A DNA stretch of 36,646 nt, taken from NCBI GenBank assembly GCA_902790935.1, contig CADATP010000018.1, forward strand, positions 958 through 37,603. Direction: 5' to 3'. The position numbers and the translations under genes were made by a program. The stretch is from an uncultured Lachnospiraceae bacterium (GTDB lineage Bacteria > Bacillota > Clostridia > Lachnospirales > Lachnospiraceae). Below the pieces are notes generated by a model that was given only the letters and a program-made list of their open reading frames with translations, was not told where the DNA came from and did not search any database. This document shows, piece by piece, positions 24,660 through 33,063 of the stretch. The first letter of the stretch is position 1; the number at the start of each line of letters is the position of its first letter.

Positions 24660-25892
24660 TTAGTTTAATGAAAGGGGATCGATTCCCTGCTCCTGCTGCT
24701 TCATAGCGCGTACCTTGGTTGAAAGACCAAAGAGGTTGATGAAGCCTTCAGCGTCATGGTGGTCGTAGAGATCACCGGTTGTGAAGGAAGCAATGCTCTC
24801 GTTGTAGAGAGAGTAGGGTGAAGTTGTTCCGGCCTTGATGATATTGCCCTTGTAGAGCTTAAACTTAACTTCGCCGGTAACATACTTCTGAGTTGACTCG
24901 ACGAATGCCTGCTCTGCTTCGCGAAGAGGGCTGAACCACTTTCCTTCGTAAACGAGGCTTGCAAACTTTCCGCCCATCTCTTTCTTGAAGGCATAGGTAT
25001 CGCGGTCGAGGATAAGCTCTTCGAGCTGGTTGTGTGCCTCCATAAGGATTGTTCCGCCGGGGGTCTCGTATACGCCGCGGCTCTTCATACCAACTACACG
25101 GTTCTCAACGATATCGATGATACCGATTCCGTGCTTTCCGCCGAGCTCATTGAGCTTTCTGATGATATCGGAAACCTTCATCTTTTCACCGTTTACGCTC
25201 TTTGGAACGCCGGCTTCGAAGGTCATAGTAACATACTCGCCCTGATCGGGAGCTTTCTCGGGGGTTACGCCGAGTACGAGAAGGTGATCGTAGTTGGGCT
25301 CATTTGCAGGATCCTCGAGCTCGAGTCCTTCATGGCTGATATGCCAGATGTTACGGTCACGGCTGTAGGAAGAGTCTGCTGAGAAAGGAAGGTGGATACC
25401 ATGCTGCTTGCAGTATTCAATCTCAGACTCACGTGAATCCATTGTCCACTTTTCGTTTCTCCATGCTGCGATGATCTTAAGATCGGGAGCAAGGGCCTTG
25501 ATTCCGAGCTCGAAACGGATCTGGTCATTACCTTTTCCGGTAGCGCCATGGCAGATAGCGGTAGCGTTTTCTTTACGTGCGATCTCTACAAGTTTCTTTG
25601 CAATAAGAGGTCTTGCCATAGAGGTTCCAAGGAGATATTTGTTCTCATATACGGCACCTGCCTGTACACAGGGAACAATGTAATCATCACAGAACTCATC
25701 GGTAACATTCTCGATATAGAGCTTTGAAGCTCCGCAGCTTTTAGCACGCTCTTCGAGTCCGTCGAGTTCTTCTCCCTGACCGCAGTCAACGCAAACGCAG
25801 ATTACTTCATAATCGAAGTTTTCTTTTAACCAGGGGATAATGGCGGTGGTATCAAGTCCGCCGGAGTAAGCTAAGATAACCTTTTCTTTCAT
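24660..25892 (-). CDS. argG: Argininosuccinate synthase
   Basis: Condenses citrulline and aspartate with ATP to make argininosuccinate, the penultimate step of arginine synthesis; cytoplasmic. 410 residues, the usual length. The PP-loop AYSGGLDTT (Ser10-Thr16) binds ATP, and GTSMARPLIAKK, CHGATGKGNDQIRFE and SADSSYSRDRNIWHISHEG are family signatures for substrate binding. On the reverse strand GGAGG lies 9 bases before the ATG. It diverges from the GNAT-argJ-argB-argD operon, and the space between them holds ARG-box-like palindromes, so it is probably under ArgR/AhrC control. A bidirectional terminator follows its stop. The partner argH is not in the window. Confidence 0.97.
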   Translation of the reverse strand: MKEKVILAYSGGLDTTAIIPWLKENFDYEVICVCVDCGQGEELDGLEERAKSCGASKLYIENVTDEFCDDYIVPCVQAGAVYENKYLLGTSMARPLIAKKLVEIARKENATAICHGATGKGNDQIRFELGIKALAPDLKIIAAWRNEKWTMDSRESEIEYCKQHGIHLPFSADSSYSRDRNIWHISHEGLELEDPANEPNYDHLLVLGVTPEKAPDQGEYVTMTFEAGVPKSVNGEKMKVSDIIRKLNELGGKHGIGIIDIVENRVVGMKSRGVYETPGGTILMEAHNQLEELILDRDTYAFKKEMGGKFASLVYEGKWFSPLREAEQAFVESTQKYVTGEVKFKLYKGNIIKAGTTSPYSLYNESIASFTTGDLYDHHDAEGFINLFGLSTKVRAMKQQEQGIDPLSLN

Positions 25893-25934
25893 ATTTATTT
25901 GCCTCCGTTTAGTGATAGAAAGTATCTAAATGCT

Positions 25935-25963
25935 ACTATACAACTAAGAAGAAACAAACGCAA
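25935..25963 (-). promoter_or_regulatory. Candidate argG promoter
   Basis: On the reverse strand TTGCGT (25963-25958) is followed after exactly 17 bases by TATAGT (25940-25935), a good -10. The start point would fall near 25928, about 36 bases before the argG ATG. ARG-box-like sites begin 18 bases upstream of the -35. Confidence 0.5.
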
Positions 25964-25980
25964 GATAAAAAAGTAAATTT

Positions 25981-26040
25981 TTGGAATAAATATTCGAACA
26001 ATTCTTGAATAATTCAAAATTATATGCATAAATATACATA
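25981..26040. promoter_or_regulatory. ARG-box-like palindromes (candidate ArgR/AhrC operator)
   Basis: Three palindromic blocks lie about 21 bp apart, centre to centre. The block at 25981-25998 reads NGGAAT-AAAT-ATTCG and differs by two bases from the enterobacterial ARG box TGAAT-N4-ATTCA. The block at 26005-26017 is the perfect palindrome TTGAATAATTCAA, with arms closer together. The block at 26023-26040 has TGCAT-AAAT-ATACA, also two mismatches. ArgR hexamers bind paired 18-bp boxes three bases apart, the same 21-bp period. Genes on both sides make arginine. Confidence 0.55.
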
Positions 26041-26075
26041 AATAAAATTTTGAAGTGCATAAAAATAAAAAATGG

Positions 26076-26103
26076 TGGACAAAATTTTTAAAAGTGTTAT
26101 TCT
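26076..26103 (+). promoter_or_regulatory. Candidate promoter of the GNAT-argJ operon
   Basis: TGGACA (26076-26081) and TATTCT (26098-26103) are separated by 16 bases. The start point would lie about 46 bases before the GNAT ATG. The leader contains the inverted repeat TGCATT (26115-26120) and AATGCA (26133-26138). Confidence 0.5.
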
Positions 26104-26155
26104 ATAGAAGCAAGTGCATTAATCAAATCAAAAATGCAAGAAAGCAGGTAGTAAA

Positions 26156-26611
26156 ATGAGCTTTTCCATACGCCTTATGACAAAAGAAGATTATGAAGGG
26201 GTAAGAGCCCTTTGGATGACGATCCACGGATTTGCCATCAGAAGCATCGACGACTCGAAGGAAGGCGTTGACAGATTTATAGACAGAAATCCGCATACAT
26301 CTGTTGTTGCCGTATCCGATAAAGGCGAGATAGTCGGAGCGATACTTTGCGGACATGACGGAAGAAGAGGATGTCTTTATCATGTTTGTGTCAGGGAGGA
26401 CTTCAGGCGAAAGGGTATCGGAAAAGAGATGGTTGTCTTTTGCATGAATGCTCTTAAGGCAGAAGGGATAAATAAGGTCAGCCTTATTGCCTTTACTAAG
26501 AATGATATAGGAAATGCTTTCTGGAACTGCATAGGGTGGACTAAGAGACTTGATCTTAACTACTACGATTTTACGTTGAACGAGGCTAATATTACTGCAT
26601 TCAACAGTTAG
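26156..26611 (+). CDS. GNAT-family N-acetyltransferase at the head of the arg operon
   Basis: A 151-residue single-domain acetyltransferase. The acetyl-CoA pyrophosphate loop is RRKGIGKEM (motif A, about 83-91), preceded by the strand YHVCVREDF and followed by NDIGNAFWNCIGW, the usual motif-B region. RNPHTSVVAV and GHDGRRG are characteristic of a widespread group of uncharacterised GNAT proteins. It is the first gene of the transcript that continues with argJ 39 bases later, so it may make N-acetylglutamate to prime the cycle or modify a pathway enzyme; this is inferred from position only. The ribosome site is weak (GCAGGTAG). Substrate residues cannot be assigned. Confidence 0.88.
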   Translation: MSFSIRLMTKEDYEGVRALWMTIHGFAIRSIDDSKEGVDRFIDRNPHTSVVAVSDKGEIVGAILCGHDGRRGCLYHVCVREDFRRKGIGKEMVVFCMNALKAEGINKVSLIAFTKNDIGNAFWNCIGWTKRLDLNYYDFTLNEANITAFNS

Positions 26612-26650
26612 GATAAAGCAAAGAAACATAAAACATAAAGAGGTATGGTT

Positions 26651-27874
26651 ATGAAAGAGATAAAAGGCGGAGTTACATCACCAAAAGGATTTAAGGCGGC
26701 GGATTGTGCTGCGGGAATAAAATATCAGGGAAGAACGGATATGGCTATGGTTTCAAGTGACGTACCCTGCGACTGCGCCGGAACCTTTACAAGCAATGTT
26801 GTAAAGGCTGCCTGCGTACAGTGGGATATGGATCTTGTTTACTCCGGAAGAAAGATGCAGGCGGTTGTGATAAACTCCGGAATCGCTAATGCTTGTACCG
26901 GAAAGGAAGGCTTTGAAGCCTGCGAAAAGACTGCAAAAGCAGTGGAAAAGTACGCTAATATACCGGCGGATACCGTTGCCGTGGCTTCTACCGGAGTTAT
27001 CGGAATGCAGCTCCCGGTAGAAAAGCTTACCGCGGGAGTAGAGGCTATGTCGGGGACTCTTGACGGCAGCACAGAGGCCGGAACAGCCGCGTCAAAGGCT
27101 ATTATGACTACTGATACGGTAAATAAGGAGATTGCCGTTACTTTCGAGGCGGACGGAAAGACCGTAACCTTAGGAGGTATGAGCAAGGGATCCGGTATGA
27201 TCCATCCCAATATGTGTACGATGCTGGGATTTTTAACTACAGACCTTTCAATCGAAAAGTCCCTTTTACAGGAAGCCTTGAGCGATGTTATAAAGGATAC
27301 CTTCAATATGATAACCGTTGACGGAGATACATCCACCAATGACACATTGCTCATTATGGCGAATGGCCTTGCGGAAAACAAAAAGATCTCAGAAAAAGAT
27401 AACGACTATTATTCATTCAAAGAAGCTCTTTTCTACGTATGCAGATATCTGGCAAGAAGGATGGCTTCGGACGGAGAGGGAGCTACAAAACTCTTTGAGG
27501 CGAAGGTCGTAAATGCCAAAACCAAGGAGGACGCAAGAACTCTTTCAAGAGCCATCGTAGGTTCAAATCTTTCTAAGGCGGCCATCTACGGATGCGACGC
27601 CAACTTCGGACGATTCCTTTGCGCTATGGGCTACTCCGGCGCAAAATTTGACCAGACAGACGTAGAGCTTTTCTTTGAGAGCAAGGCCGGAAGGCTTCAG
27701 GTTTTCGACAAGGGTACTCCTCTTGATTTTGACGAGGATTTCGCAGTTAAGATAATGAAAGAAGACGAAGTTACGGTATTTGTGGATATGCATGAAGGAA
27801 GCGAGGAGGCTACTGCCTGGGGATGCGACCTTACATACGATTATGTCAAGATAAATGCAGATTACAGATCGTAA
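26651..27874 (+). CDS. argJ: Glutamate N-acetyltransferase / amino-acid acetyltransferase
   Basis: ArgJ transfers the acetyl group from N-acetylornithine to glutamate and, in bifunctional forms, also uses acetyl-CoA, which closes the arginine acetyl cycle. 407 residues, as expected. Hallmarks: GGVTSPKGF start, FTSNVVKAA, STGVIGMQLP, and the self-cleavage site in NMCTMLGF, where Thr190 becomes the N-terminal nucleophile of the beta subunit; KGSGMIHP lies just before it. The residue before Thr is Cys where Ala is more common. Two in-frame ATGs exist; AAGAGG at 26638-26643 is 1 base from the first (26645) and 7 from the second (26651), so the second was chosen. Followed by argB after a region with its own promoter. 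Confidence 0.96.
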   Translation: MKEIKGGVTSPKGFKAADCAAGIKYQGRTDMAMVSSDVPCDCAGTFTSNVVKAACVQWDMDLVYSGRKMQAVVINSGIANACTGKEGFEACEKTAKAVEKYANIPADTVAVASTGVIGMQLPVEKLTAGVEAMSGTLDGSTEAGTAASKAIMTTDTVNKEIAVTFEADGKTVTLGGMSKGSGMIHPNMCTMLGFLTTDLSIEKSLLQEALSDVIKDTFNMITVDGDTSTNDTLLIMANGLAENKKISEKDNDYYSFKEALFYVCRYLARRMASDGEGATKLFEAKVVNAKTKEDARTLSRAIVGSNLSKAAIYGCDANFGRFLCAMGYSGAKFDQTDVELFFESKAGRLQVFDKGTPLDFDEDFAVKIMKEDEVTVFVDMHEGSEEATAWGCDLTYDYVKINADYRS

Positions 27875-27914
27875 TTTTTGAGGCTTATATTAAGGATATT
27901 TAATCATATAGAAA

Positions 27915-27943
27915 TTGAAGAAACGGCAGATTTCTGATATTAT
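27915..27943 (+). promoter_or_regulatory. Internal promoter in front of argB
   Basis: TTGAAG (27915-27920) and TATTAT (27938-27943) are exactly 17 bases apart, and TG at 27935-27936 adds an extended -10. The predicted start lies near 27950, about 43 bases before the argB ATG. Confidence 0.55.
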
Positions 27944-27952
27944 AAAATTTAC

Positions 27953-27970
27953 GGGACTTGGTTTAGTCCC
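27953..27970 (+). other. Small hairpin at the 5' end of the argB leader
   Basis: GGGACT (27953-27958) pairs with AGTCCC (27965-27970) around TGGTTT. It would sit at the very 5' end of a transcript from the internal argB promoter and could stabilise that RNA. Confidence 0.4.
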
Positions 27971-27992
27971 CGAGCTTACAAGGAGAGAAAAA

Positions 27993-28889
27993 ATGGCACA
28001 GGATATGCAGGAAGTCATGAAAAAGGCAGAAGTCCTTATCGAAGCACTTCCCTACATTCAAAGATTCAATCGTAAGATCATTGTTGTTAAATACGGCGGA
28101 AGCGCTATGGTGGATCCGGAGCTTCAAAAGAATGTCATTAAGGACGTTACCCTTTTAAAGCTTGTCGGATTTAAGCCTATAATCGTTCACGGAGGCGGCA
28201 AGGAGATCAGCCGCTGGGTCAGCAAGGTCGGAAAGGAAGCTCAGTTTGTCAACGGACTTCGCGTTACCGATGAGGAGACGATGGAAATAGCCGAGATGGT
28301 TCTCGGAAGAGTAAACAAGAGCCTTGTTACTATGGTTCAGGAGCTTGGAGTTAAGGCTGTCGGAATCAGCGGTAAAGACGGCGGACTCCTTAATGTTACA
28401 AAGAAGCTTTCCGGCGGTCAGGATATAGGATTTGTGGGCGACGTTAAAAATGTCGACAGCAAGGTTTTGTACGATCTTTTGGACAATGATTTCCTTCCTA
28501 TTGTGGCTCCTGTGGGTCTTGACGACGATTTCAATACATACAATATCAATGCGGACGATGCTGCCTGCGCTATCGCAAAGGCTGTAGGCGCCGATAAGCT
28601 GGTATTTCTTACTGATATAGAGGGGCTTTACAGAGATATCAACGACAAGAGTACCTTTATTTCACGTCTTACCGCTTCGGAGGCTGACGAACTTATAAGC
28701 GGTGGTATCATCGGAGGTGGTATGCTCCCTAAACTCGGAAACTGTACATCGGCCATCAGGGGCGGCGTAAGCAGAGTACATATCCTCGACGGCAGAGTAC
28801 CTCACTGCCTGCTTCTTGAGATATTTACCAACGAAGGAATAGGTACAGCTATTCTTGCCGACAATGATAATCTTGCTGAGGTGAAATAA
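27993..28889 (+). CDS. argB: Acetylglutamate kinase
   Basis: Second step of arginine synthesis: phosphorylates N-acetylglutamate; cytoplasmic, often the enzyme inhibited by arginine. 298 residues. Motifs: VVKYGGSAM (ATP-phosphate Gly loop), [18 protein letters not shown] (acetylglutamate binding), NINADDAA and FLTDIEGLY (nucleotide binding). An N-terminal helix of about 25 residues before the kinase fold is the kind found in hexameric, arginine-sensitive forms, which suggests feedback inhibition (inference). The frame is open back to a TTG at 27915, but that stretch holds a promoter, and AAGGAGAG lies just before the ATG at 27993. argD follows after 20 bases. Confidence 0.96.
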   Translation: MAQDMQEVMKKAEVLIEALPYIQRFNRKIIVVKYGGSAMVDPELQKNVIKDVTLLKLVGFKPIIVHGGGKEISRWVSKVGKEAQFVNGLRVTDEETMEIAEMVLGRVNKSLVTMVQELGVKAVGISGKDGGLLNVTKKLSGGQDIGFVGDVKNVDSKVLYDLLDNDFLPIVAPVGLDDDFNTYNINADDAACAIAKAVGADKLVFLTDIEGLYRDINDKSTFISRLTASEADELISGGIIGGGMLPKLGNCTSAIRGGVSRVHILDGRVPHCLLLEIFTNEGIGTAILADNDNLAEVK

Positions 28890-28909
28890 ACTCATATTAG
28901 GGAGGTTTT

Positions 28910-30106
28910 ATGGGTCAGCTTACCACTAATTTAATAAACGATGCAGAGGAAGCTTTGCTTCATACATATAACCGCTATCAGGTGGTACTTGATAAGGGTG
29001 AGGGAGTTTATCTCTACGATATAGAAGGCAAAAAGTACCTTGATTTTGTAGCCGGGATAGCTGTTTTTGCCCTGGGGTATTCAAACAGCGAATACAAAGA
29101 AACGATCAAGGCCCAGGCGGACAAACTTCTTCATACTTCAAACTATTATTATAATGTGCCTGCTATTTCGGCGGCAAAGAGATTAAAGAAGATGTCCGGC
29201 CTTGACAGGGTTTTCTTTACAAACTCCGGCGCCGAGGCAGTGGAAGGTGCGATAAAGGCGGCAAGAAAGTACGGCTATAACAAAGACGGAAGAACGGATC
29301 ATGAAATAATCGCTATGAACCATTCCTTCCACGGACGTACTATGGGTGCCTTATCCGTTACCGGAAACAACCATTACCGTGACCCCTTTGAGCCGGGTAT
29401 CGGCAATATAAAGTTTGCCGATTATAATGATTTTGATTCGGTAAAGAGGCTTGTTAATGACAAGACCTGTGCTATTATTTTAGAGACTGTTCAGGGAGAG
29501 GGAGGACTTACCCCTGCAACGGGGGATTTCCTTAAGAGCATCAGAAAGCTCTGCGATGAAAAGGACATTCTCCTTATACTTGACGAGATACAGTGCGGAA
29601 TGGGCAGAACGGGTTACGATTTTGCCTGGCAAAAGTATGGGGTTAAACCCGATATTATGACCACAGCAAAGGCTCTCGGATGCGGCGTTCCCGTCGGCGC
29701 TTTCCTTATGACGGAGAAGGTGGGACAAAACTCTCTCGTAGCGGGAGACCACGGAACTACCTACGGCGGAAATCCCTTTGCCTGCGCTGCTGTAGACAAA
29801 GTACTTGAGATATTCGAAAGAGACCATATCTCGGACCATGTAAGACGGACTGCTCCCTATCTTTGGGACAGGCTCGAGGAGATAAAGGAAAAACACCCCT
29901 CGATCAAAGAACACAGAGGCGCCGGATTTATGCAGGGCCTTGTGTTTGAAAAGCCGGTTGCTCCCGTGATCAACAAAGCTATTGAAAACGGGCTGATTCT
30001 TATTAATGCCGGACCCAATATACTGAGGTTTGTGCCGCCTCTTATAATTACAAAGGAAAATATCGACGAGATGATATCCATCCTTGATAAGTGCATCGAA
30101 GACTAA
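28910..30106 (+). CDS. argD: Acetylornithine aminotransferase
   Basis: PLP enzyme of class III that converts N-acetylglutamate semialdehyde to N-acetylornithine. 398 residues. Visible features: TNSGAEAVEGAIKAAR (cofactor phosphate), SFHGRT, LETVQGEGG, LILDEIQCGMGRTG with the PLP-ring Asp, and the Schiff-base Lys254 in TTAKALGCG; HGTTYGGNPFACA completes the site. GGAGG precedes the ATG by 5 bases. It is the last arg gene of the rightward operon; argF is absent. A binding-protein gene follows after 22 bases with no obvious terminator. The ArgD family also includes succinyldiaminopimelate aminotransferase activity, but the neighbours settle the main role. Confidence 0.96.
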   Translation: MGQLTTNLINDAEEALLHTYNRYQVVLDKGEGVYLYDIEGKKYLDFVAGIAVFALGYSNSEYKETIKAQADKLLHTSNYYYNVPAISAAKRLKKMSGLDRVFFTNSGAEAVEGAIKAARKYGYNKDGRTDHEIIAMNHSFHGRTMGALSVTGNNHYRDPFEPGIGNIKFADYNDFDSVKRLVNDKTCAIILETVQGEGGLTPATGDFLKSIRKLCDEKDILLILDEIQCGMGRTGYDFAWQKYGVKPDIMTTAKALGCGVPVGAFLMTEKVGQNSLVAGDHGTTYGGNPFACAAVDKVLEIFERDHISDHVRRTAPYLWDRLEEIKEKHPSIKEHRGAGFMQGLVFEKPVAPVINKAIENGLILINAGPNILRFVPPLIITKENIDEMISILDKCIED

Positions 30107-30128
30107 AGACTGGACCTATAGGTAAATA

Positions 30129-31646
30129 ATGGAACTTCAACATAAAATAACTAGCGTAATATCTTTGATCCTTGCCACAGCGCTTATTTTCTACAGCAGT
30201 ACGCTGGAGATGAAAAGTACGGATACGGCGGAAGAAGGAGGAGCATGGTATAACAGAAGCGATACCATCTATTTTTGGTACTCGGATGAGGCTATGTCCG
30301 ATTACATCAATAAGGCGGCGGTAAGCTTCGGAGAGGAAAACAACGTACATGTTCTTCCCGTTCTTATTACAAATGACAATTATCTTGAGGCCATAAATGA
30401 GGCATCTATCGAGAACAACCAGTTGCCGGATGCTTATATTTTAGGACATGAATCTCTCGAGATGGCTTTTCTTGCAGGTCTTGCGGTTCCTATCGACGAT
30501 CCTGAAAGAAAGTGTAACGACAAAAATTTCTCTCAGGCGGCTTTAAATGCCGTTAAATATAACGGAAGGACAGTCGGATATCCTCTTTCCTACGATACAT
30601 GTGCCCTTGTCTACAACGAAGACTATCTTCACGACTGGGCAAGTCAGAAGGCCCTTGCTATCTTAAAGGGAGAGGGAGAGCCTTTTGTTGACGGTGAGTA
30701 CTTTGAAGAGATAGACCAGCTCTCATCGGAGGAAACAGGAGAGAGTACGGCTGAGGAGAATTCCGCCGGTGAAAGTGCGGAAAATACAGAATCGGAAGCA
30801 GTAGCAGAGCCCGTAGTAGATTACGACAGCCTTAGCGAAGAGGAACAGGCGTCCGTACTTGCGGCAAAGACTGAAGAAGTTTATCAGGGTGCAATCCCCG
30901 AGACTTTAAATGAGCTTCTTACGATAGCGGACAGCTACAGTGCTCCCGCAGGTGTAGACGGTGTTATGAGCTGGGATGTTTCCGATATTCTATACAATTT
31001 TTGGATTATCGGTGACGTCGTTAGCCTCGGCGGAGAAAGCGGTGACGACAGAGCGAATCTTGAGTTCAACAACACAAAGACTGTCAATGCGCTTTTAAGA
31101 TACCAGTATCTGCATCATTTCTTTAACATTGATTCGGCATTAAACAACTATGACAAGGTTATTTCAGACTTTATAGACGGAAAGATGATCTTTACAATCT
31201 GCTCCGTTGACGGAGTAGCAAAGCTTAAAGAGGCAAAGGAAAACGGAAGCTTTGAACATGCCTATGGATTTGCACCGATTCCGGAAGTTGATGAAACTAC
31301 ACCCAGCAGATCCATGTCCATGACGGAGGTTGTTGTTATAAACGGCTATTCCGAGAAAAAAGAGATTGCAAATGCTTTTGCAAGATATCTCACTTGCGAG
31401 TTTTCCGGAGAGCTCTATGCAAGAAGCGGAAAAGCGGCATGCTTTATCGGGGCTAATGACGGATATGAGAATATTTCCGTATTTGATACGGAATATGCGG
31501 ACAGTGTTCCTCTTCCTAAGATCATCGAGCTTGAGAACTTCTGGATGGAGCTTGAGGCGATGTTTGCCAGAGTATGGGAGGGAGACGGTGTTGAAGACCA
31601 GCTTCAGGGACTTCAGGATACTGTCAGACTCTTTTTTACAAGATAA
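30129..31646 (+). CDS. Membrane-anchored extracellular solute-binding protein
   Basis: 505 residues, in the family of sugar-type ABC binding proteins: IYFWYSDEAM start, QLPDAYILG, VGYPLSYDTCALVYN and a late aromatic-rich lobe. The N-terminus has one hydrophobic helix (about 8-24) but no lipobox Cys, so it is either an uncleaved anchor or a secretory signal. An acidic Glu/Ser/Thr-rich stretch (about 196-245) interrupts the domain and is probably a disordered loop. No ABC permease or ATPase gene lies beside it, so its partner is elsewhere or it acts as a sensor. The ribosome site is weak (TAGGT). The upstream gene is argD; the downstream gene is a ComEA-like protein. Confidence 0.78.
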   Translation: MELQHKITSVISLILATALIFYSSTLEMKSTDTAEEGGAWYNRSDTIYFWYSDEAMSDYINKAAVSFGEENNVHVLPVLITNDNYLEAINEASIENNQLPDAYILGHESLEMAFLAGLAVPIDDPERKCNDKNFSQAALNAVKYNGRTVGYPLSYDTCALVYNEDYLHDWASQKALAILKGEGEPFVDGEYFEEIDQLSSEETGESTAEENSAGESAENTESEAVAEPVVDYDSLSEEEQASVLAAKTEEVYQGAIPETLNELLTIADSYSAPAGVDGVMSWDVSDILYNFWIIGDVVSLGGESGDDRANLEFNNTKTVNALLRYQYLHHFFNIDSALNNYDKVISDFIDGKMIFTICSVDGVAKLKEAKENGSFEHAYGFAPIPEVDETTPSRSMSMTEVVVINGYSEKKEIANAFARYLTCEFSGELYARSGKAACFIGANDGYENISVFDTEYADSVPLPKIIELENFWMELEAMFARVWEGDGVEDQLQGLQDTVRLFFTR

Positions 31647-31684
31647 ATATGGCTTAGCGGCAGTTCCCGCCCGATGGAGGGAAT

Positions 31685-32341
31685 ATGCTTAATAATATTT
31701 TTAAAGGCATGCCTGTATGCATGCTAAAAACAATTCTTGTTGTATCAGTATCTGCAGCATTTTGCGGATGCGCGAAAACCGACAAGGTTATAACCTTTGG
31801 GACAGACAGAGTAGATGCGGGTGACTACGCATACCTATCCGAGTCTGATATGGATCCTGATGAAGGTAATACTGAAGGTGACAGTAAAGATAAACAAGGC
31901 CCGGAGGCTTTAAAAGAGCCTGAAAAGGACGAAACGGTATATGTTCATGTTTGCGGAGCGGTTAATACCCCGGGCGTTTATAGCCTGAAAAACGGAAGCA
32001 GAGCGGCGGATGCGCTTGAGGCTGCGGGTGGCTTTGCGCAGGAGGCCGACAAAGACAAGATCAATCTTGCTGCTTTTATATCCGACGGTCAGCAGCTGTA
32101 CTTTCCCTGTATAGGAGAGGAGACTAAGGCTTCTGAGGAAGCGGGGGGTCTTGTAAATATAAATTCAGCTGATATCAGCGAGCTTTGTACCGTTCCGGGA
32201 ATAGGAAAATCCAAAGCGGAAGCTATTATTGAGTACAGAAATAATAACGGGCGTTTTAGTAACCCTGAGGATATTATGAATGTTTCCGGAATTGGGCAGG
32301 GAGTATACGAAAAGATAAAGGCGCATATATGCGTCAACTAA
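31685..32341 (+). CDS. comEA: ComEA-like protein with SLBB and helix-hairpin-helix domains
   Basis: 218 residues. The N-terminus is a hydrophobic signal or anchor (about 12-30) with Cys residues near its end (FCGCAK), perhaps a poor lipobox. An acidic linker leads to an SLBB domain (about 84-140; VHVCGAVNTPGVY, NLAAFISDGQQLYFP) and then a double HhH domain (about 153-217; VNINSADISELCTVPGIGKSKA, MNVSGIGQGVYEKI). This is the usual layout of ComEA, the surface DNA receptor of natural transformation; the HhH pair binds double-stranded DNA without sequence preference. GGAGGG at 31676-31681 precedes the start. comEC, its usual neighbour, is not in the window. Confidence 0.88.
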   Translation: MLNNIFKGMPVCMLKTILVVSVSAAFCGCAKTDKVITFGTDRVDAGDYAYLSESDMDPDEGNTEGDSKDKQGPEALKEPEKDETVYVHVCGAVNTPGVYSLKNGSRAADALEAAGGFAQEADKDKINLAAFISDGQQLYFPCIGEETKASEEAGGLVNINSADISELCTVPGIGKSKAEAIIEYRNNNGRFSNPEDIMNVSGIGQGVYEKIKAHICVN

Positions 32342-32360
32342 GATTAGGAGAGGGATTGTA

Positions 32361-33062
32361 ATGTCTAAAAAAGTTCTTGTAGTCGACGACGAGAAGCTTA
32401 TCGTTAAAGGCATCAAATTCAGTTTGGAACAGGATGAGATGGAGGTTGACTGTGCTTACGACGGTGAAGAAGCGCTGAACCTTCTTAAGCAAAAGGAATA
32501 CGATATCGTCCTTTTGGATCTGATGCTTCCTAAGATCGGCGGCTACGAAGTTTGTCAGCAGCTTAGAGAGTTTTCCCAGGTTCCCGTTATCATGCTTACG
32601 GCTAAGGGCGACGATATGGACAAGATCCTCGGACTTGAATACGGAGCTGACGATTACGTTACAAAGCCCTTCAATATCCTCGAAGTAAAGGCGAGAATTA
32701 AGGCAATACTCAGAAGAACAGAGCCTAAGAAAGCCGAAATGCCGGCTCAGAGCAATGAACTTGTCAGCGGAAAGATCAGACTTGACCTTGACGGAAGAAG
32801 AACCTTTATCGGCGACGAAGAGATTTCTCTTACAAGTAAAGAATTCGAGGTACTTGAGATCCTTATGAGGAATCCCGACAGAGTATATACAAGGGACAAT
32901 CTTATGAATCTTGTCTGGGGTACCGATTATCCGGGCGATGTTCGTACCGTAGACGTACATATCAGAAGACTTCGTGAAAAGATCGAAAAGGATTCCGGAA
33001 ATCCCCTGTATGTACACACCAAGTGGGGGGTTGGCTATTATTTCTTAAACAAGGAAAGTTAA
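32361..33062 (+). CDS. OmpR/PhoB-family response regulator
   Basis: 233 residues, cytoplasmic DNA-binding regulator. Receiver at about 3-120: VVDDEKL, phosphoacceptor Asp53 in LLDLMLP, MLTAK and VTKPF with the conserved Lys. Winged helix at about 135-230: LTSKEFEVLEIL, NPDRVYTRDNLM and TVDVHIRRLREKIE, followed by the WGVGYYF wing. Sequence is close to the WalR/MtrA group, although those names cannot be fixed here. AGGAGAGG precedes the ATG. It is followed after 1 base by its kinase gene, so the pair is clearly cognate and translated together. Confidence 0.95.
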   Translation: MSKKVLVVDDEKLIVKGIKFSLEQDEMEVDCAYDGEEALNLLKQKEYDIVLLDLMLPKIGGYEVCQQLREFSQVPVIMLTAKGDDMDKILGLEYGADDYVTKPFNILEVKARIKAILRRTEPKKAEMPAQSNELVSGKIRLDLDGRRTFIGDEEISLTSKEFEVLEILMRNPDRVYTRDNLMNLVWGTDYPGDVRTVDVHIRRLREKIEKDSGNPLYVHTKWGVGYYFLNKES

Positions 33063-33063
33063 A

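Noticed and set aside
26839..27381. Open reverse-strand frame of 180 codons inside argJ
   Set aside because: It lies fully within a certain gene, has no ribosome site and has a Ser/Val/Pro-rich composition typical of an antisense shadow.
27915..27992. N-terminal extension of argB from TTG 27915
   Set aside because: The bases form a promoter and hairpin, and the ATG at 27993 has a strong ribosome site and gives the usual protein length.
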